This document shows positions 15,821 to 22,682 of a DNA stretch of 28,047 nt, piece by piece. This stretch comes from an uncultured Collinsella sp. GTDB taxonomy: Bacteria; Actinomycetota; Coriobacteriia; Coriobacteriales; Coriobacteriaceae. A program made the translations under genes and the position numbers. The notes under the pieces are model-generated. The model made no database searches. It saw nothing but the letters and a program-made list of their open reading frames with translations, and was not told the DNA's origin. Numbering within the stretch: the first letter of the stretch is position 1; every line of letters begins with the position of its first letter. The stretch lies in contig CAUAEH010000025.1 in assembly GCA_958427975.1 (NCBI GenBank), positions 1-28,047 on the forward strand. The letters run 5' to 3'.

Positions 15821-15904
15821 CTATTTCATTCGGCCGATAAACAGACCGAGTTCGATAGCCGCAATCAACAACGCCAATAACGAAATAACATCGCTTACGT
15901 TCAT
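15821..15904 (-). CDS. 27-aa hydrophobic peptide, holin-like (possible type I toxin)
   Basis: A short frame, ATG at 15904, with AAGGGAT 6 bp upstream. The peptide is a single membrane helix flanked by short polar ends: MNVSDVISLLALLIAAIELG then LFIGRMK. This is the size and pattern of the putative holin-like toxins (Hol_Tox type) seen in Firmicutes, which are small type I toxins controlled by antisense RNA. The region after the stop contains ordered stems, as expected for such an mRNA. The 425-bp gap between the HIRAN and aldehyde dehydrogenase genes holds no other credible coding region. No antisense promoter could be assigned with confidence. Identification rests on pattern, not on a search. 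Confidence 0.5.
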   Translation of the reverse strand: MNVSDVISLLALLIAAIELGLFIGRMK

Positions 15905-15967
15905 ACCAAATCCCTTCTAAAGGGAGTTGGCCCATCCGTGCTCCATAACAGTAGTCTAACGCAAAAT

Positions 15968-16001
15968 GCAGGTAATAGGAACACTTGTTCGTATTACCTG
16001 C
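15968..16001 (-). terminator. Terminator of the dehydrogenase operon
   Basis: A 10-bp stem (GCAGGTAATA with TATTACCTGC) extended by an inner GAAC/GTTC, beginning 9 nt after the aldehyde dehydrogenase stop on the minus strand. It is followed by ATTTTGCG, only moderately T-rich. Confidence 0.6.
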
Positions 16002-16009
16002 GCCCTTTT

Positions 16010-17389
16010 CTAATGCACAAACATGCGCACGAACTTGTGCTTCCAGCTTGCGTAAGGAGCATAGCGGAATGGCACGTCCAGCCACGTTGCCTTGTTCACG
16101 ATGCTCTTCTTGTGGCTAAACGTATCGAAGCTCTCGCGTCCATGGTACTGCCCCATACCGCTCGCGCCCATGCCGCCAAAGCCCATATGGCTCGTAGCCA
16201 AGTGCATGATCGTGTCGTTGACACAGCCACCGCCAAAGGACACGTAACGCACGAAGCGCTGCTGAACTGCGCGATCCTGACTAAAGATATACAGGGCCAG
16301 CGGCGTCGGACGATCCGTAATAAACGCTTCGGCCTCGTCTAGGCTCTCAAACGTCAGCACCGGCAAGATGGGACCGAAGATCTCCTCCTGCATCACGGCG
16401 TCATCGGGGGTCACGCCGTCTAGGATCGTCGGCTCAATCTTGAGCGACGACTCGCGCGCCGTGCCTCCCAGCACGACCTTATCGGGATCGATCAGCCCGC
16501 GCACGCGCGCAAAATGCTTAGCATTGACGATATGCCCGTAATCCTCGTTATCGAGCGGATGCTCGCCAAACATACGGCGGACCTCTTCCTTGATGAGGCC
16601 CAGCAGCTCGTCGTGCACGCGCGTATCGACCAGCAGGTAGTCGGGCGCCACGCAGGTCTGCCCCACGTTGAGCCATTTGCCAAAGGCGATACGCCGTGCC
16701 GCGACCTTCAAATTTGCCGTCGCATCCACGATGCAGGGGCTCTTGCCGCCCAGCTCAAGCGTCACGGGCGTGAGGTTTTTGCTCGCGCGCTCCATAACGA
16801 GCTTGCCGACCGGAACGCTACCGGTAAAGAAGATCTTGTCCCAGCACTCATCGAGCAACGCTTCGTTCTCGGCGCGCCCGCCCTCGACAACCGTCACCAG
16901 GCGCGGATCAAATGCCTCTTCACAGATTTGCTTGAGCAACGCGCTCGATGCCGGAGCATAGGCACTCGGCTTGATGACCACGGTATTGCCCGCGGCAAGG
17001 GCGCCGGCGAGCGGCTCGAGTGTTAGCAAAAACGGGTAGTTCCACGGAGCCATGATGAGCGTGACGCCATAGGGCACGGCTTGCGTTTTGCACACGCTCA
17101 CGGCGTTAGCGAGATCGCACGGACGCAGGCGCGGACGACTCCATCGAGCCACATGCGCAATCTGATGACGAATCTCGGAAAGCGACGTGCCGATCTCGCA
17201 CATATATGCCTCGTCATGCGACTTTCCCAAATCGGTCTTGAGCGCATGGGCAATATCGGCCTCGTGGGCCCGCACCGCATCGCGTAAACTCACGAGCGCG
17301 CGACGTCGAGCATCGACATCAAACGTAGCGTGCGTCTTAAAGTAGGCGCGCTGATCGCCGACGATGCGTAGAATTTCCTCGGTGTTCAT
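16010..17389 (-). CDS. NAD(P)-dependent aldehyde dehydrogenase (class 3-like)
   Basis: A 459-aa enzyme that oxidises aldehydes to acids, or runs in reverse with partner enzymes. Family landmarks: IMAPWNYPF with Asn117, VVIKPSAYAP with Lys140, FFTGSVPVG, LELGGKSP with general base Glu212, and GQTCVAPDY with nucleophile Cys246. The short N-terminus and the end of the protein (FSHKKSIVNKATWLDVPFRY) resemble class 3 fatty-aldehyde dehydrogenases of the AldH/YwdH type. TAGGAGG precedes the ATG and includes the stop codon of the alcohol dehydrogenase, so the two are translated together. The substrate is unknown; the pairing suggests alcohol/aldehyde interconversion in fermentation or detoxification. 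Confidence 0.93.
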   Translation of the reverse strand: MNTEEILRIVGDQRAYFKTHATFDVDARRRALVSLRDAVRAHEADIAHALKTDLGKSHDEAYMCEIGTSLSEIRHQIAHVARWSRPRLRPCDLANAVSVCKTQAVPYGVTLIMAPWNYPFLLTLEPLAGALAAGNTVVIKPSAYAPASSALLKQICEEAFDPRLVTVVEGGRAENEALLDECWDKIFFTGSVPVGKLVMERASKNLTPVTLELGGKSPCIVDATANLKVAARRIAFGKWLNVGQTCVAPDYLLVDTRVHDELLGLIKEEVRRMFGEHPLDNEDYGHIVNAKHFARVRGLIDPDKVVLGGTARESSLKIEPTILDGVTPDDAVMQEEIFGPILPVLTFESLDEAEAFITDRPTPLALYIFSQDRAVQQRFVRYVSFGGGCVNDTIMHLATSHMGFGGMGASGMGQYHGRESFDTFSHKKSIVNKATWLDVPFRYAPYASWKHKFVRMFVH

Positions 17390-17397
17390 GGACCCTC

Positions 17398-18618
17398 CTA
17401 ATTCTCGTCCTCAAACATACCACCCGCAACGACTTCGTACATATGCTCGAGCTCCAAGCGGTCCATTAGAAGCGGAACGGGGTATAGCGGATTGGCCTCG
17501 GCATCGGCATGGGCCGCGATTTGCGGAATATCGGAGCGGCGAATACCCGTCACATATTTGGGTATGCCCAAGGCGGCGTTCATGCGGTCGACCCAATCGA
17601 TAAAGGCCTCGGCCGCAAGACTGTCTTGTGCGGTAGCCGGCGCAATGCCCGCCATGCGAGCAAGATCGGCAAGCTTGGGGGCGGCGGCGTCACCATAAGC
17701 GCGAAGCATGTGCGGCAGGATGATAGCGTTGGCCAAGCCGTGCGGAATCCCATAACGCCCGCCCAAGCTGTGTGCGATGGCATGAACGTATCCAACATAG
17801 GAGCGCGTAAAGGCAACACCCGCCTTATACGCCGCCGAAAGCATATTGCGACGCACACGCATGTTGTCGCCATGCTCATAGGCCTCGAGCAAATTGTCGT
17901 GGATGAGCTGAACCGCCTGTCGCGCCATCTTGCGCGTATAGGGCGTGGTGCTTCGCCCGATAAAGGCCTCAACGGCATGCGTCAGGGCGTCCATGCCCGT
18001 CTGCCCCGTAATGGAAGCGGGCAAGCCGCACGTAAACTCGGGGTCGTGGACTGCAAAACGCGGGATGAGCACAAAGTCGTTAATGGGGTATTTGTAGTGC
18101 GTCTCGTCATCGGTGATAACCGCCGCGAGCGTGACTTCGCTTCCCGTACCGGCGGTAGTGGGAACCGCAATAAGCAGCGGCAGGAGACGATGAATCCGCA
18201 GTAGGCCGCGCATCTTGTTGATGGGCTTGTTTGGCTGCGCAATGCGTGCGCCCACGCCCTTGGCACAGTCCATGGCCGAGCCACCGCCAAAGCCGATAAT
18301 GGCCTGGCAGGCGCTCTCTCGATACAGGGACGCCGCTTCTTCCACGTTTGAAACCGTGGGGTTTGCACGCGTTTCGGCATAGACCGTAACGCCAATCCCC
18401 CTGCATGCGAGCGCCGTCTCGAGCGGTGCCGTGAGCCCCAGACGGGCAATGCCGGGATCCGTCACGATAAGGACCTTCTGGATCGAGCGCTTTTGAAGCA
18501 CCGCGGGCACATCCTCGGCATGCTCTAAAATGCGCGGCTCGGTATAGGGCAGGATCGGTAATGCAATGCGAAAAACCATCTGATATGTTCGGCACCAGGC
18601 ACGACGGGCTAGATGCAT
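17398..18618 (-). CDS. Iron-containing alcohol dehydrogenase
   Basis: A 406-aa member of the group III alcohol dehydrogenases. The start at 18618 is set by GAAGGAG 9-10 bp upstream; the frame is open to 18699 without a ribosome site. NAD-binding GFGGGSAMDCAKG and TTAGTGSEVT are present. Metal ligands are in GQTGMDALTHAVEA (Asp and His), HAIAHSLGG and GIPHG. It lies 8 bp upstream of the aldehyde dehydrogenase. A Rex-like palindrome is located 18-35 bp before its start. It is divergent from the rubrerythrin gene over a 256-bp gap. The first 15 residues (HLARRAWCRTYQ) are a basic extension. Physiological substrate not predictable from sequence. Confidence 0.93.
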   Translation of the reverse strand: MHLARRAWCRTYQMVFRIALPILPYTEPRILEHAEDVPAVLQKRSIQKVLIVTDPGIARLGLTAPLETALACRGIGVTVYAETRANPTVSNVEEAASLYRESACQAIIGFGGGSAMDCAKGVGARIAQPNKPINKMRGLLRIHRLLPLLIAVPTTAGTGSEVTLAAVITDDETHYKYPINDFVLIPRFAVHDPEFTCGLPASITGQTGMDALTHAVEAFIGRSTTPYTRKMARQAVQLIHDNLLEAYEHGDNMRVRRNMLSAAYKAGVAFTRSYVGYVHAIAHSLGGRYGIPHGLANAIILPHMLRAYGDAAAPKLADLARMAGIAPATAQDSLAAEAFIDWVDRMNAALGIPKYVTGIRRSDIPQIAAHADAEANPLYPVPLLMDRLELEHMYEVVAGGMFEDEN

Positions 18619-18635
18619 AAAGGAAACTCCTTCAT

Positions 18636-18653
18636 TTGTTGATAGGTCAACAT
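18636..18653. promoter_or_regulatory. Rex-like palindromic operator before the dehydrogenase operon
   Basis: TTGTTGATAGGTCAACAT is a near-perfect dyad (TGTTGA, 4-nt spacer, TCAACA). It differs from the Clostridial-type Rex consensus TTGTTAA-N4-TTAACAA by one symmetrical change in each half and the last base. It lies just upstream of the ribosome site of the alcohol dehydrogenase gene. Rex senses NADH/NAD+ and commonly represses such genes. Confidence 0.45.
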
Positions 18654-18762
18654 TTGCTCGCCCGATTGTACTCAGCAAAGATCGCAGACGGCCTCCCAAT
18701 CGTTAATCAATCAACATCTTCATATCTCGAAATTGTTTTATTAAAAATCATTCCTAATAGGC

Positions 18763-18790
18763 TTCACATTTGGTTGCATTTATGGATAAT
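18763..18790 (+). promoter_or_regulatory. Sigma-70 promoter of the rubrerythrin gene
   Basis: TTCACA (18763-18768) and GATAAT (18785-18790), each five of six consensus bases, with a 16-bp spacer. It predicts a leader of about 80 nt carrying the 18809-18839 hairpin. Confidence 0.55.
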
Positions 18791-18808
18791 AGAACTCGTC
18801 AAGACGCA

Positions 18809-18839
18809 CGTCCGGAGAGGGCCCTTACGGGACCGGACG
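18809..18839 (+). other. Hairpin in the rubrerythrin 5' leader
   Basis: CGTCCGG (18809-18815) pairs with CCGGACG (18833-18839), enclosing a GGGCCC-containing loop, 35 nt before the start codon. It may affect mRNA stability or translation; no known riboswitch is recognised. Confidence 0.35.
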
Positions 18840-18874
18840 AGCGCACAATCGCCATCGATCGAAAGGATCGAATC

Positions 18875-19435
18875 ATGAAGTTTGTTTGCCCCGTTTGCGG
18901 TTATGTGGAAGAGTTCGACGGCGACCAGCTGCCCGAGGACTTCAAGTGCCCCCAGTGCGGCGTTCCCGGTTCTCGCTTCCTGAAGCAGGAGGAGGGTCAG
19001 CTCGAGTGGGCTGCCGAGCACGTCGTGGGCGTCGCCAAGATGGAGGGCGTCTCCGAGGACATCGTTGCCGACCTGCGCGCCAACTTTGAGGGCGAGTGCT
19101 CCGAGGTCGGTATGTACCTGGCCATGGCTCGCGTCGCCCATCGCGAGGGTTATCCCGAGATCGGCCTGTACTGGGAGAAGGCTGCCCACGAGGAGGCCGA
19201 GCACGCCGCCAAGTTCGCTGAGCTCCTGGGCGAGGTCGTGACCGACTCTACCAAGAAGAACCTCGAGATGCGCGTTGAGGCCGAGAACGGCGCCACCGCC
19301 GGCAAGACCGATCTTGCTAAGCGCGCCAAGGCCGCTGGCCTCGATGCCATCCACGACACCGTGCACGAGATGGCTCGTGACGAGGCCCGCCACGGCAAAG
19401 CTTTTGCCGGCCTGCTTAAGCGCTACTTTGGCTAA
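18875..19435 (+). CDS. Reverse rubrerythrin (NADH peroxidase-type)
   Basis: A 186-aa oxidative-stress protein that reduces hydrogen peroxide, and probably oxygen, in anaerobes. The rubredoxin-like iron site is at the N-terminus (Cys5, Cys8, Cys25, Cys28: CPVCGY and CPQCGVPGSRF), followed by the four-helix ferritin-like diiron domain with ligands in FEGECSE (Glu73), HEEAEH (106-110), EAENGA (Glu137) and MARDEARH (Glu170, His173). That rubredoxin-first order defines the reverse form. The ATG at 18875 has AAAGGA upstream; the longer open frame to 18770 crosses the promoter and leader hairpin and is rejected. A strong terminator follows. Codons are strongly biased to C/G endings (GAG, GTC, AAG), consistent with high expression. 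Confidence 0.95.
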   Translation: MKFVCPVCGYVEEFDGDQLPEDFKCPQCGVPGSRFLKQEEGQLEWAAEHVVGVAKMEGVSEDIVADLRANFEGECSEVGMYLAMARVAHREGYPEIGLYWEKAAHEEAEHAAKFAELLGEVVTDSTKKNLEMRVEAENGATAGKTDLAKRAKAAGLDAIHDTVHEMARDEARHGKAFAGLLKRYFG

Positions 19436-19469
19436 GCCAACCGCTTGAGACATAACCTCTAGCTCGATG

Positions 19470-19501
19470 AGGCCCGGACCGTATTGGTCCGGGCCTTTTT
19501 C
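19470..19501 (+). terminator. Rho-independent terminator of the rubrerythrin gene
   Basis: AGGCCCGGACC pairs with GGTCCGGGCCT over a 5-nt loop and runs into TTTTT. A textbook terminator 35 nt after the stop. Confidence 0.95.
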
Positions 19502-19566
19502 GTGCCTCACGAACTTGTTAACGCCCTGAAATAGGACCGTCTTCGGCATCGGCTTCTCGTCAAAAA

Positions 19567-19689
19567 CTAAGTGAGTAGACTTTTTGGAACTTGCCGAGCA
19601 GACCATCCATATCACTTTATAAAGCCGCAGGTAAATGCCTTGTTGCAAAACGACCTAGTCGCCAAAGTGACAAAAGTCTACTCACTTAG
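19567..19689. repeat. 123-nt palindromic element, copy B
   Basis: Aligns without gaps to copies A and C. Its right end overlaps the end of the nuclease-like gene, whose TAA stop (19678-19680, minus strand) is supplied by the element terminus CTAAGTGAGTAG. The left end lies 66 bp beyond the rubrerythrin terminator. The minus-strand reading of the core resembles copy C but has an internal stop. Confidence 0.85.
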
Positions 19690-20805
19690 ATTCGCAGCCG
19701 TCCACGATCGAGCCATTTTGTGTCTAACGGGCATCTTTCCGTCGATTACTCCCAATTTTGTCCAGTCAATGAATAGTTCAGACCGGAGTAATATCTCAGC
19801 CCTTTGCTCATCCGAGCTTTTATCACGATATTCAGCATCGAGCATCCTGCATATGGCCTTAACGATCGCGCGGAATCTATCCTCATCCGATATCTGTCTG
19901 TGTGTCAGGAGAAGCACATCGTAGCCCATGGCCTGAAGGGCCGTCATGCGGTCAGCGTCACGCAAGCCATCCCCTGCGCGTCCGTGCGAGGCCTTTCCCT
20001 GACATTCAATGGCCACCTGTCGCCTACCGTCCGGTGAAGAAAGAAGTAGGTCGATATATACACGGGACTTTCCCACAATCGCTCGAGCACTTGTGCCTAG
20101 CATCACTTCAACATTAAGCTCTATGTCGCAAAAACCTTCGCCTCCCAGGGATCGCGGCAGTGCAAGTAGCAAATACGCCTCGACCTCAAAAGGCGACGCG
20201 GCACCCAATGGAACGAGTTGCGATACCGCCATAAATCTATTGCCGTAACGCATCCCGCAAACATCTGAACAAAAACGGTCAAGGTCTCCGCCCAAAACCA
20301 AAGCGTCTCGACGCCATAAATTTGAGGCGGTGCCGTCCTCGGACGGGCAGCGCACCCAACCGAACGTTATCGAAATCGCGCCCGAATCAATTGCACGCGA
20401 AAGCTCCGCCTCAAGTGCCGCCGGCAGAGCGCACACCGCAAACAAGCCATACATCTCCGCCAATACCAAAAGAAGCTGGAGATCCGTCAGGTGCCGCGAC
20501 ATGATGAATGCCGTCAGTAGAGGAGACGTAATCAAAAACCCATGCTCCGTTTCCAGCACGGATTCCCTGGGAAGCTCACCAAGAAACAGCCGCTGCCTAA
20601 TGCTGGCTGGACAAGTCCGTTTGTTTCTCGTCCGAACCAATGTATACAACGGAAAACCGAGCGCGACCGCAGCCGTCGGGTTGCGGGCGAGATCATATCG
20701 CTGCCGGTCTTCTTCCGGTCGTGGAAGCGGCGGACACAAAGCGCGGACTTGAGGAGGCAAACGCCAGTACCTAAAAGCCGATATGTCACAAAGTAAATCC
20801 TTCAT
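19678..20805 (-). CDS. Coriobacteriia-type hypothetical protein with DUF559/PD-(D/E)XK-like C-terminal domain
   Basis: A 375-aa protein. ATG at 20805 is taken as start; GTG at 20811 is possible and neither has a clear ribosome site. The N-terminus DLLCDISAFRYWRLPP and the central SPLLTAFIMSRHLTDLQLLL followed by VEAYLLLALPRSLGGEGF resemble a family of hypothetical proteins I know from Coriobacteriia. The C-terminal domain YIDLLLSSPDGRRQVAIECQ, then DADRMTALQAMGYDVLLLTH, has the D...E-x-Q and D..R...L...G..V pattern of Vsr/DUF559-like nucleases: Asp252, Glu267 and Gln269, with Gln in place of the usual Lys. Several Cys are scattered through it. It lies between palindrome copies B and C and uses the stop codon of copy B. 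Possible DNA-acting or abortive-infection-like role; unproven. Confidence 0.65.
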   Translation of the reverse strand: MKDLLCDISAFRYWRLPPQVRALCPPLPRPEEDRQRYDLARNPTAAVALGFPLYTLVRTRNKRTCPASIRQRLFLGELPRESVLETEHGFLITSPLLTAFIMSRHLTDLQLLLVLAEMYGLFAVCALPAALEAELSRAIDSGAISITFGWVRCPSEDGTASNLWRRDALVLGGDLDRFCSDVCGMRYGNRFMAVSQLVPLGAASPFEVEAYLLLALPRSLGGEGFCDIELNVEVMLGTSARAIVGKSRVYIDLLLSSPDGRRQVAIECQGKASHGRAGDGLRDADRMTALQAMGYDVLLLTHRQISDEDRFRAIVKAICRMLDAEYRDKSSDEQRAEILLRSELFIDWTKLGVIDGKMPVRHKMARSWTAANLSE

Positions 20806-20888
20806 AGGCACAGGAAAACACGAATTTCAACCCAGTCAGTCACGCATTGGCGCGAACGCACCAAAAATGGCGCCGAACGGACTGCCAA

Positions 20889-20954
20889 GTTTTCAACAGC
20901 ACTCCCCAACTGGCCAAAAGCTTGCCGAGAGCTGGACGAAGCCCTGTTGAAAAC
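20889..20954. repeat. 11-bp inverted repeat upstream of the nuclease-like gene
   Basis: GTTTTCAACAG at 20889-20899 pairs with CTGTTGAAAAC at 20944-20954. It lies 84-149 bp upstream of the start of the nuclease-like gene and could be an operator or a leader stem. The 289-bp gap between the nuclease-like gene and pdxR holds only this and palindrome copy C. Confidence 0.5.
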
Positions 20955-20985
20955 CCCATTTTTTCTCATGCAGGAGCTTTGCGCG

Positions 20986-21108
20986 GCAAGTGAGTAGACT
21001 TTTTTGAACATCCCGAGCAGGCCGGTCATCCTGCTTTTCAAAACCGCAGGTAGATAGCTTGCTACAAAACTGCCTGGTCGCCAAAGTGCTAAAAGTCTAC
21101 TCACTTAG
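20986..21108. repeat. 123-nt palindromic element, copy C
   Basis: Aligns without gaps to copies A and B, with the leftmost two bases changed (GC for CT). The right end overlaps the 3' end of pdxR, whose TGA stop (21101-21103, minus strand) is formed by AAGTGA of the element. B and C share most of the interior, including CCGCAGGTA and GTCGCCAAAGTG. Confidence 0.85.
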
Positions 21109-22537
21109 GTTGCAGAGTGCCCCCCATTAGCTGCAATTCCAAGGTTGTTAGTACTTTTGGACTCAGATCGTCATACTGAACAAGAATTTGAGTTGTGTTT
21201 TCAGGGACAGATGCGCCATCGGCACACCAAAAACAGTCACCGATATCGATAAAAGGGATGCTCGAGCGCGTGAGGGCCCGTGCAAAAGTGCTTCTGCCCG
21301 TTCCACGCTCCGCAACCACGATACTGTAAAGGCCCGCGTCTGCATGCTCGATCGAGACCTCTCCTGCCGGAAACGCTTTCCGCACAAGCGCCATCAGGCC
21401 ATCACGCGCCTCACGAGCACGAACGCGCACGCGGTTCACATGCCGCTCGTAATCACCCGATTCCAGCAAACGAGCCAAAGCGACCTGGTCGACAGAACTC
21501 ACCGACGAGGCATAGAAACCAAGGTTGCACCTAAACCGCTCCATCAGCTCATCGGGCAGCACCATGTACGCTAGACGCAACGCCGATGAAAGGCTCTTCG
21601 AAAACGTGTTGGTGTAGATAACCGACTGGGCGGCATCAATCGACGCGAGCGCGGGAATCGGCTTCCCGGCAAGGCGAAACTCACAATCAAAGTCATCTTC
21701 GATGAGATACCGACCTGGTCGCTCGGCGACCCAGCTCAGAAGCGCATAGCGACGCGCAATGCTCGTCACAAGGCCGGTCGGATACTGATGGGACGGCATC
21801 AGGTGAAGGACATCGGTCCCGCTTTTCTGCAGAGTGCTCAAGTCCACGCCCTCATCATCCAACGGGATATGTCGAACTTTGCAGCCCATAGCCTGATAGA
21901 TACGCGTCAGACGCAAATAGCCCGGATCCTCAACCGCATACACCTTGTCCGCGCCAAGCAACTGAACCAACATGGTATCGAGCAGCTGGGCGCCCGCACC
22001 GATAACGATGTTGTTGGGGTCGACATTCATACCCCTTGTCCCGTGCAGATGGTGAGCAATTGCGCGTCGCAGCCGAGCAGTGCCCTGCGCCGGTGCGGGC
22101 GAAAAGATTTCGCGCTCGTCTTCGGATGCCAGCGTCGCCCGTAGCGCGCTTTGCCAAAGCCGCGCCGCCTCCAAAGCAGAAGGAGAAAGCGCATCGAATC
22201 GCTCGACCTGTCCGTTGACATCATGCACGCTGGGGCCCACAGAGACGGCATCTCGGTCGATGCCCTCCGCAGCCGAAGCCAAAACCGGTGCATCCGGAAG
22301 CTCGCAAGCGTAGTAGCCACGACGTGGTATTGAGCAAATATAGCCCTCAGCGAGTAACTGGCTATATGCATTCTCGATGGTAATAACACTGATTCCCAGA
22401 TGACTGGCAAAGGCGCGCTTAGACGGCAAATGCTCCCCCGCCACAATGCGTCCAGCTACGATATCATCTCGAATTTGCTGGTAAACATACTCATAGAGCG
22501 ATGCTTCGCCGCGTTTTTCCAAATTGTAGTCAAGCAT
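21101..22537 (-). CDS. pdxR: PdxR-type MocR regulator (GntR winged helix plus aminotransferase-like domain)
   Basis: A 478-aa regulator expected to activate pdxST when pyridoxal phosphate is low. The ATG at 22537 has AGGTGAT upstream; an open extension to 22570 has no ribosome site. Residues 8-75 are a GntR winged helix (YEYVYQQIRDDIVAG, HLPSKRAFASHLGISVITIENAY). Residues about 120-470 are a type I aminotransferase-like fold with YLIEDDFDCEFR (278-289) and the PLP-binding lysine in TNTFSKSLSSALRL (Lys314). Divergent placement from pdxS across a 145-bp gap carrying a direct repeat supports the PdxR assignment. The final codons and stop come from palindrome copy C (LQPK then TGA), which may have replaced the original C-terminus by a few residues. 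Confidence 0.88.
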   Translation of the reverse strand: MLDYNLEKRGEASLYEYVYQQIRDDIVAGRIVAGEHLPSKRAFASHLGISVITIENAYSQLLAEGYICSIPRRGYYACELPDAPVLASAAEGIDRDAVSVGPSVHDVNGQVERFDALSPSALEAARLWQSALRATLASEDEREIFSPAPAQGTARLRRAIAHHLHGTRGMNVDPNNIVIGAGAQLLDTMLVQLLGADKVYAVEDPGYLRLTRIYQAMGCKVRHIPLDDEGVDLSTLQKSGTDVLHLMPSHQYPTGLVTSIARRYALLSWVAERPGRYLIEDDFDCEFRLAGKPIPALASIDAAQSVIYTNTFSKSLSSALRLAYMVLPDELMERFRCNLGFYASSVSSVDQVALARLLESGDYERHVNRVRVRAREARDGLMALVRKAFPAGEVSIEHADAGLYSIVVAERGTGRSTFARALTRSSIPFIDIGDCFWCADGASVPENTTQILVQYDDLSPKVLTTLELQLMGGTLQPK

Positions 22538-22548
22538 GAGCCTATCAC

Positions 22549-22590
22549 CTGACCTTATTAAGTCATTCAATCTGGTATTAGTCTGACCTT
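22549..22590 (+). promoter_or_regulatory. Direct-repeat operator candidate for PdxR
   Basis: CTGACCTT occurs at 22549-22556 and 22583-22590, start-to-start 34 bp (about three helical turns). The second copy overlaps the -35 of the pdxS promoter and the first lies just upstream of the pdxR ribosome site. Spaced direct repeats are usual for dimeric MocR regulators. Confidence 0.5.
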
Positions 22591-22617
22591 GTAATTATCT
22601 CGAAAACTGAGTATTTT
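22589..22617 (+). promoter_or_regulatory. Sigma-70 promoter of pdxST
   Basis: TTGTAA (22589-22594), 17-bp spacer, TATTTT (22612-22617), giving a leader of roughly 60 nt. The imperfect -35 overlapping a CTGACCTT repeat fits activator-dependent transcription. Confidence 0.55.
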
Positions 22618-22682
22618 GTCATACCCAGCTCCCCGATAGGATGTTCCGACAAGCAATGCACATGCCAACCAAGGGAGCAACC

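Noticed and set aside
15614..15880. 88-codon plus-strand frame between the HIRAN and dehydrogenase genes
   Set aside because: No ribosome site, no recognisable motif, and it overlaps the better-supported minus-strand 27-aa peptide and its 3' stems.
18770..18874. N-terminal extension of rubrerythrin to 18770
   Set aside because: It would place the promoter -10 and a leader hairpin inside coding sequence; the family starts at MKFVCPVCGY and AAAGGA precedes that ATG.
20802..21104. Minus-strand frame of 100 codons through palindrome copy C, resembling a frame in copy A (SRL..., LPAVL, KKVYSL)
   Set aside because: The similarity follows from nucleotide conservation of the repeat itself. Copy B has an internal stop in the same frame and the start would be a GTG without a ribosome site.
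22618..22682. PLP riboswitch in the pdxS leader
   Set aside because: The leader is only about 60 nt with no stable fold, and a divergent PdxR with direct repeats explains regulation.
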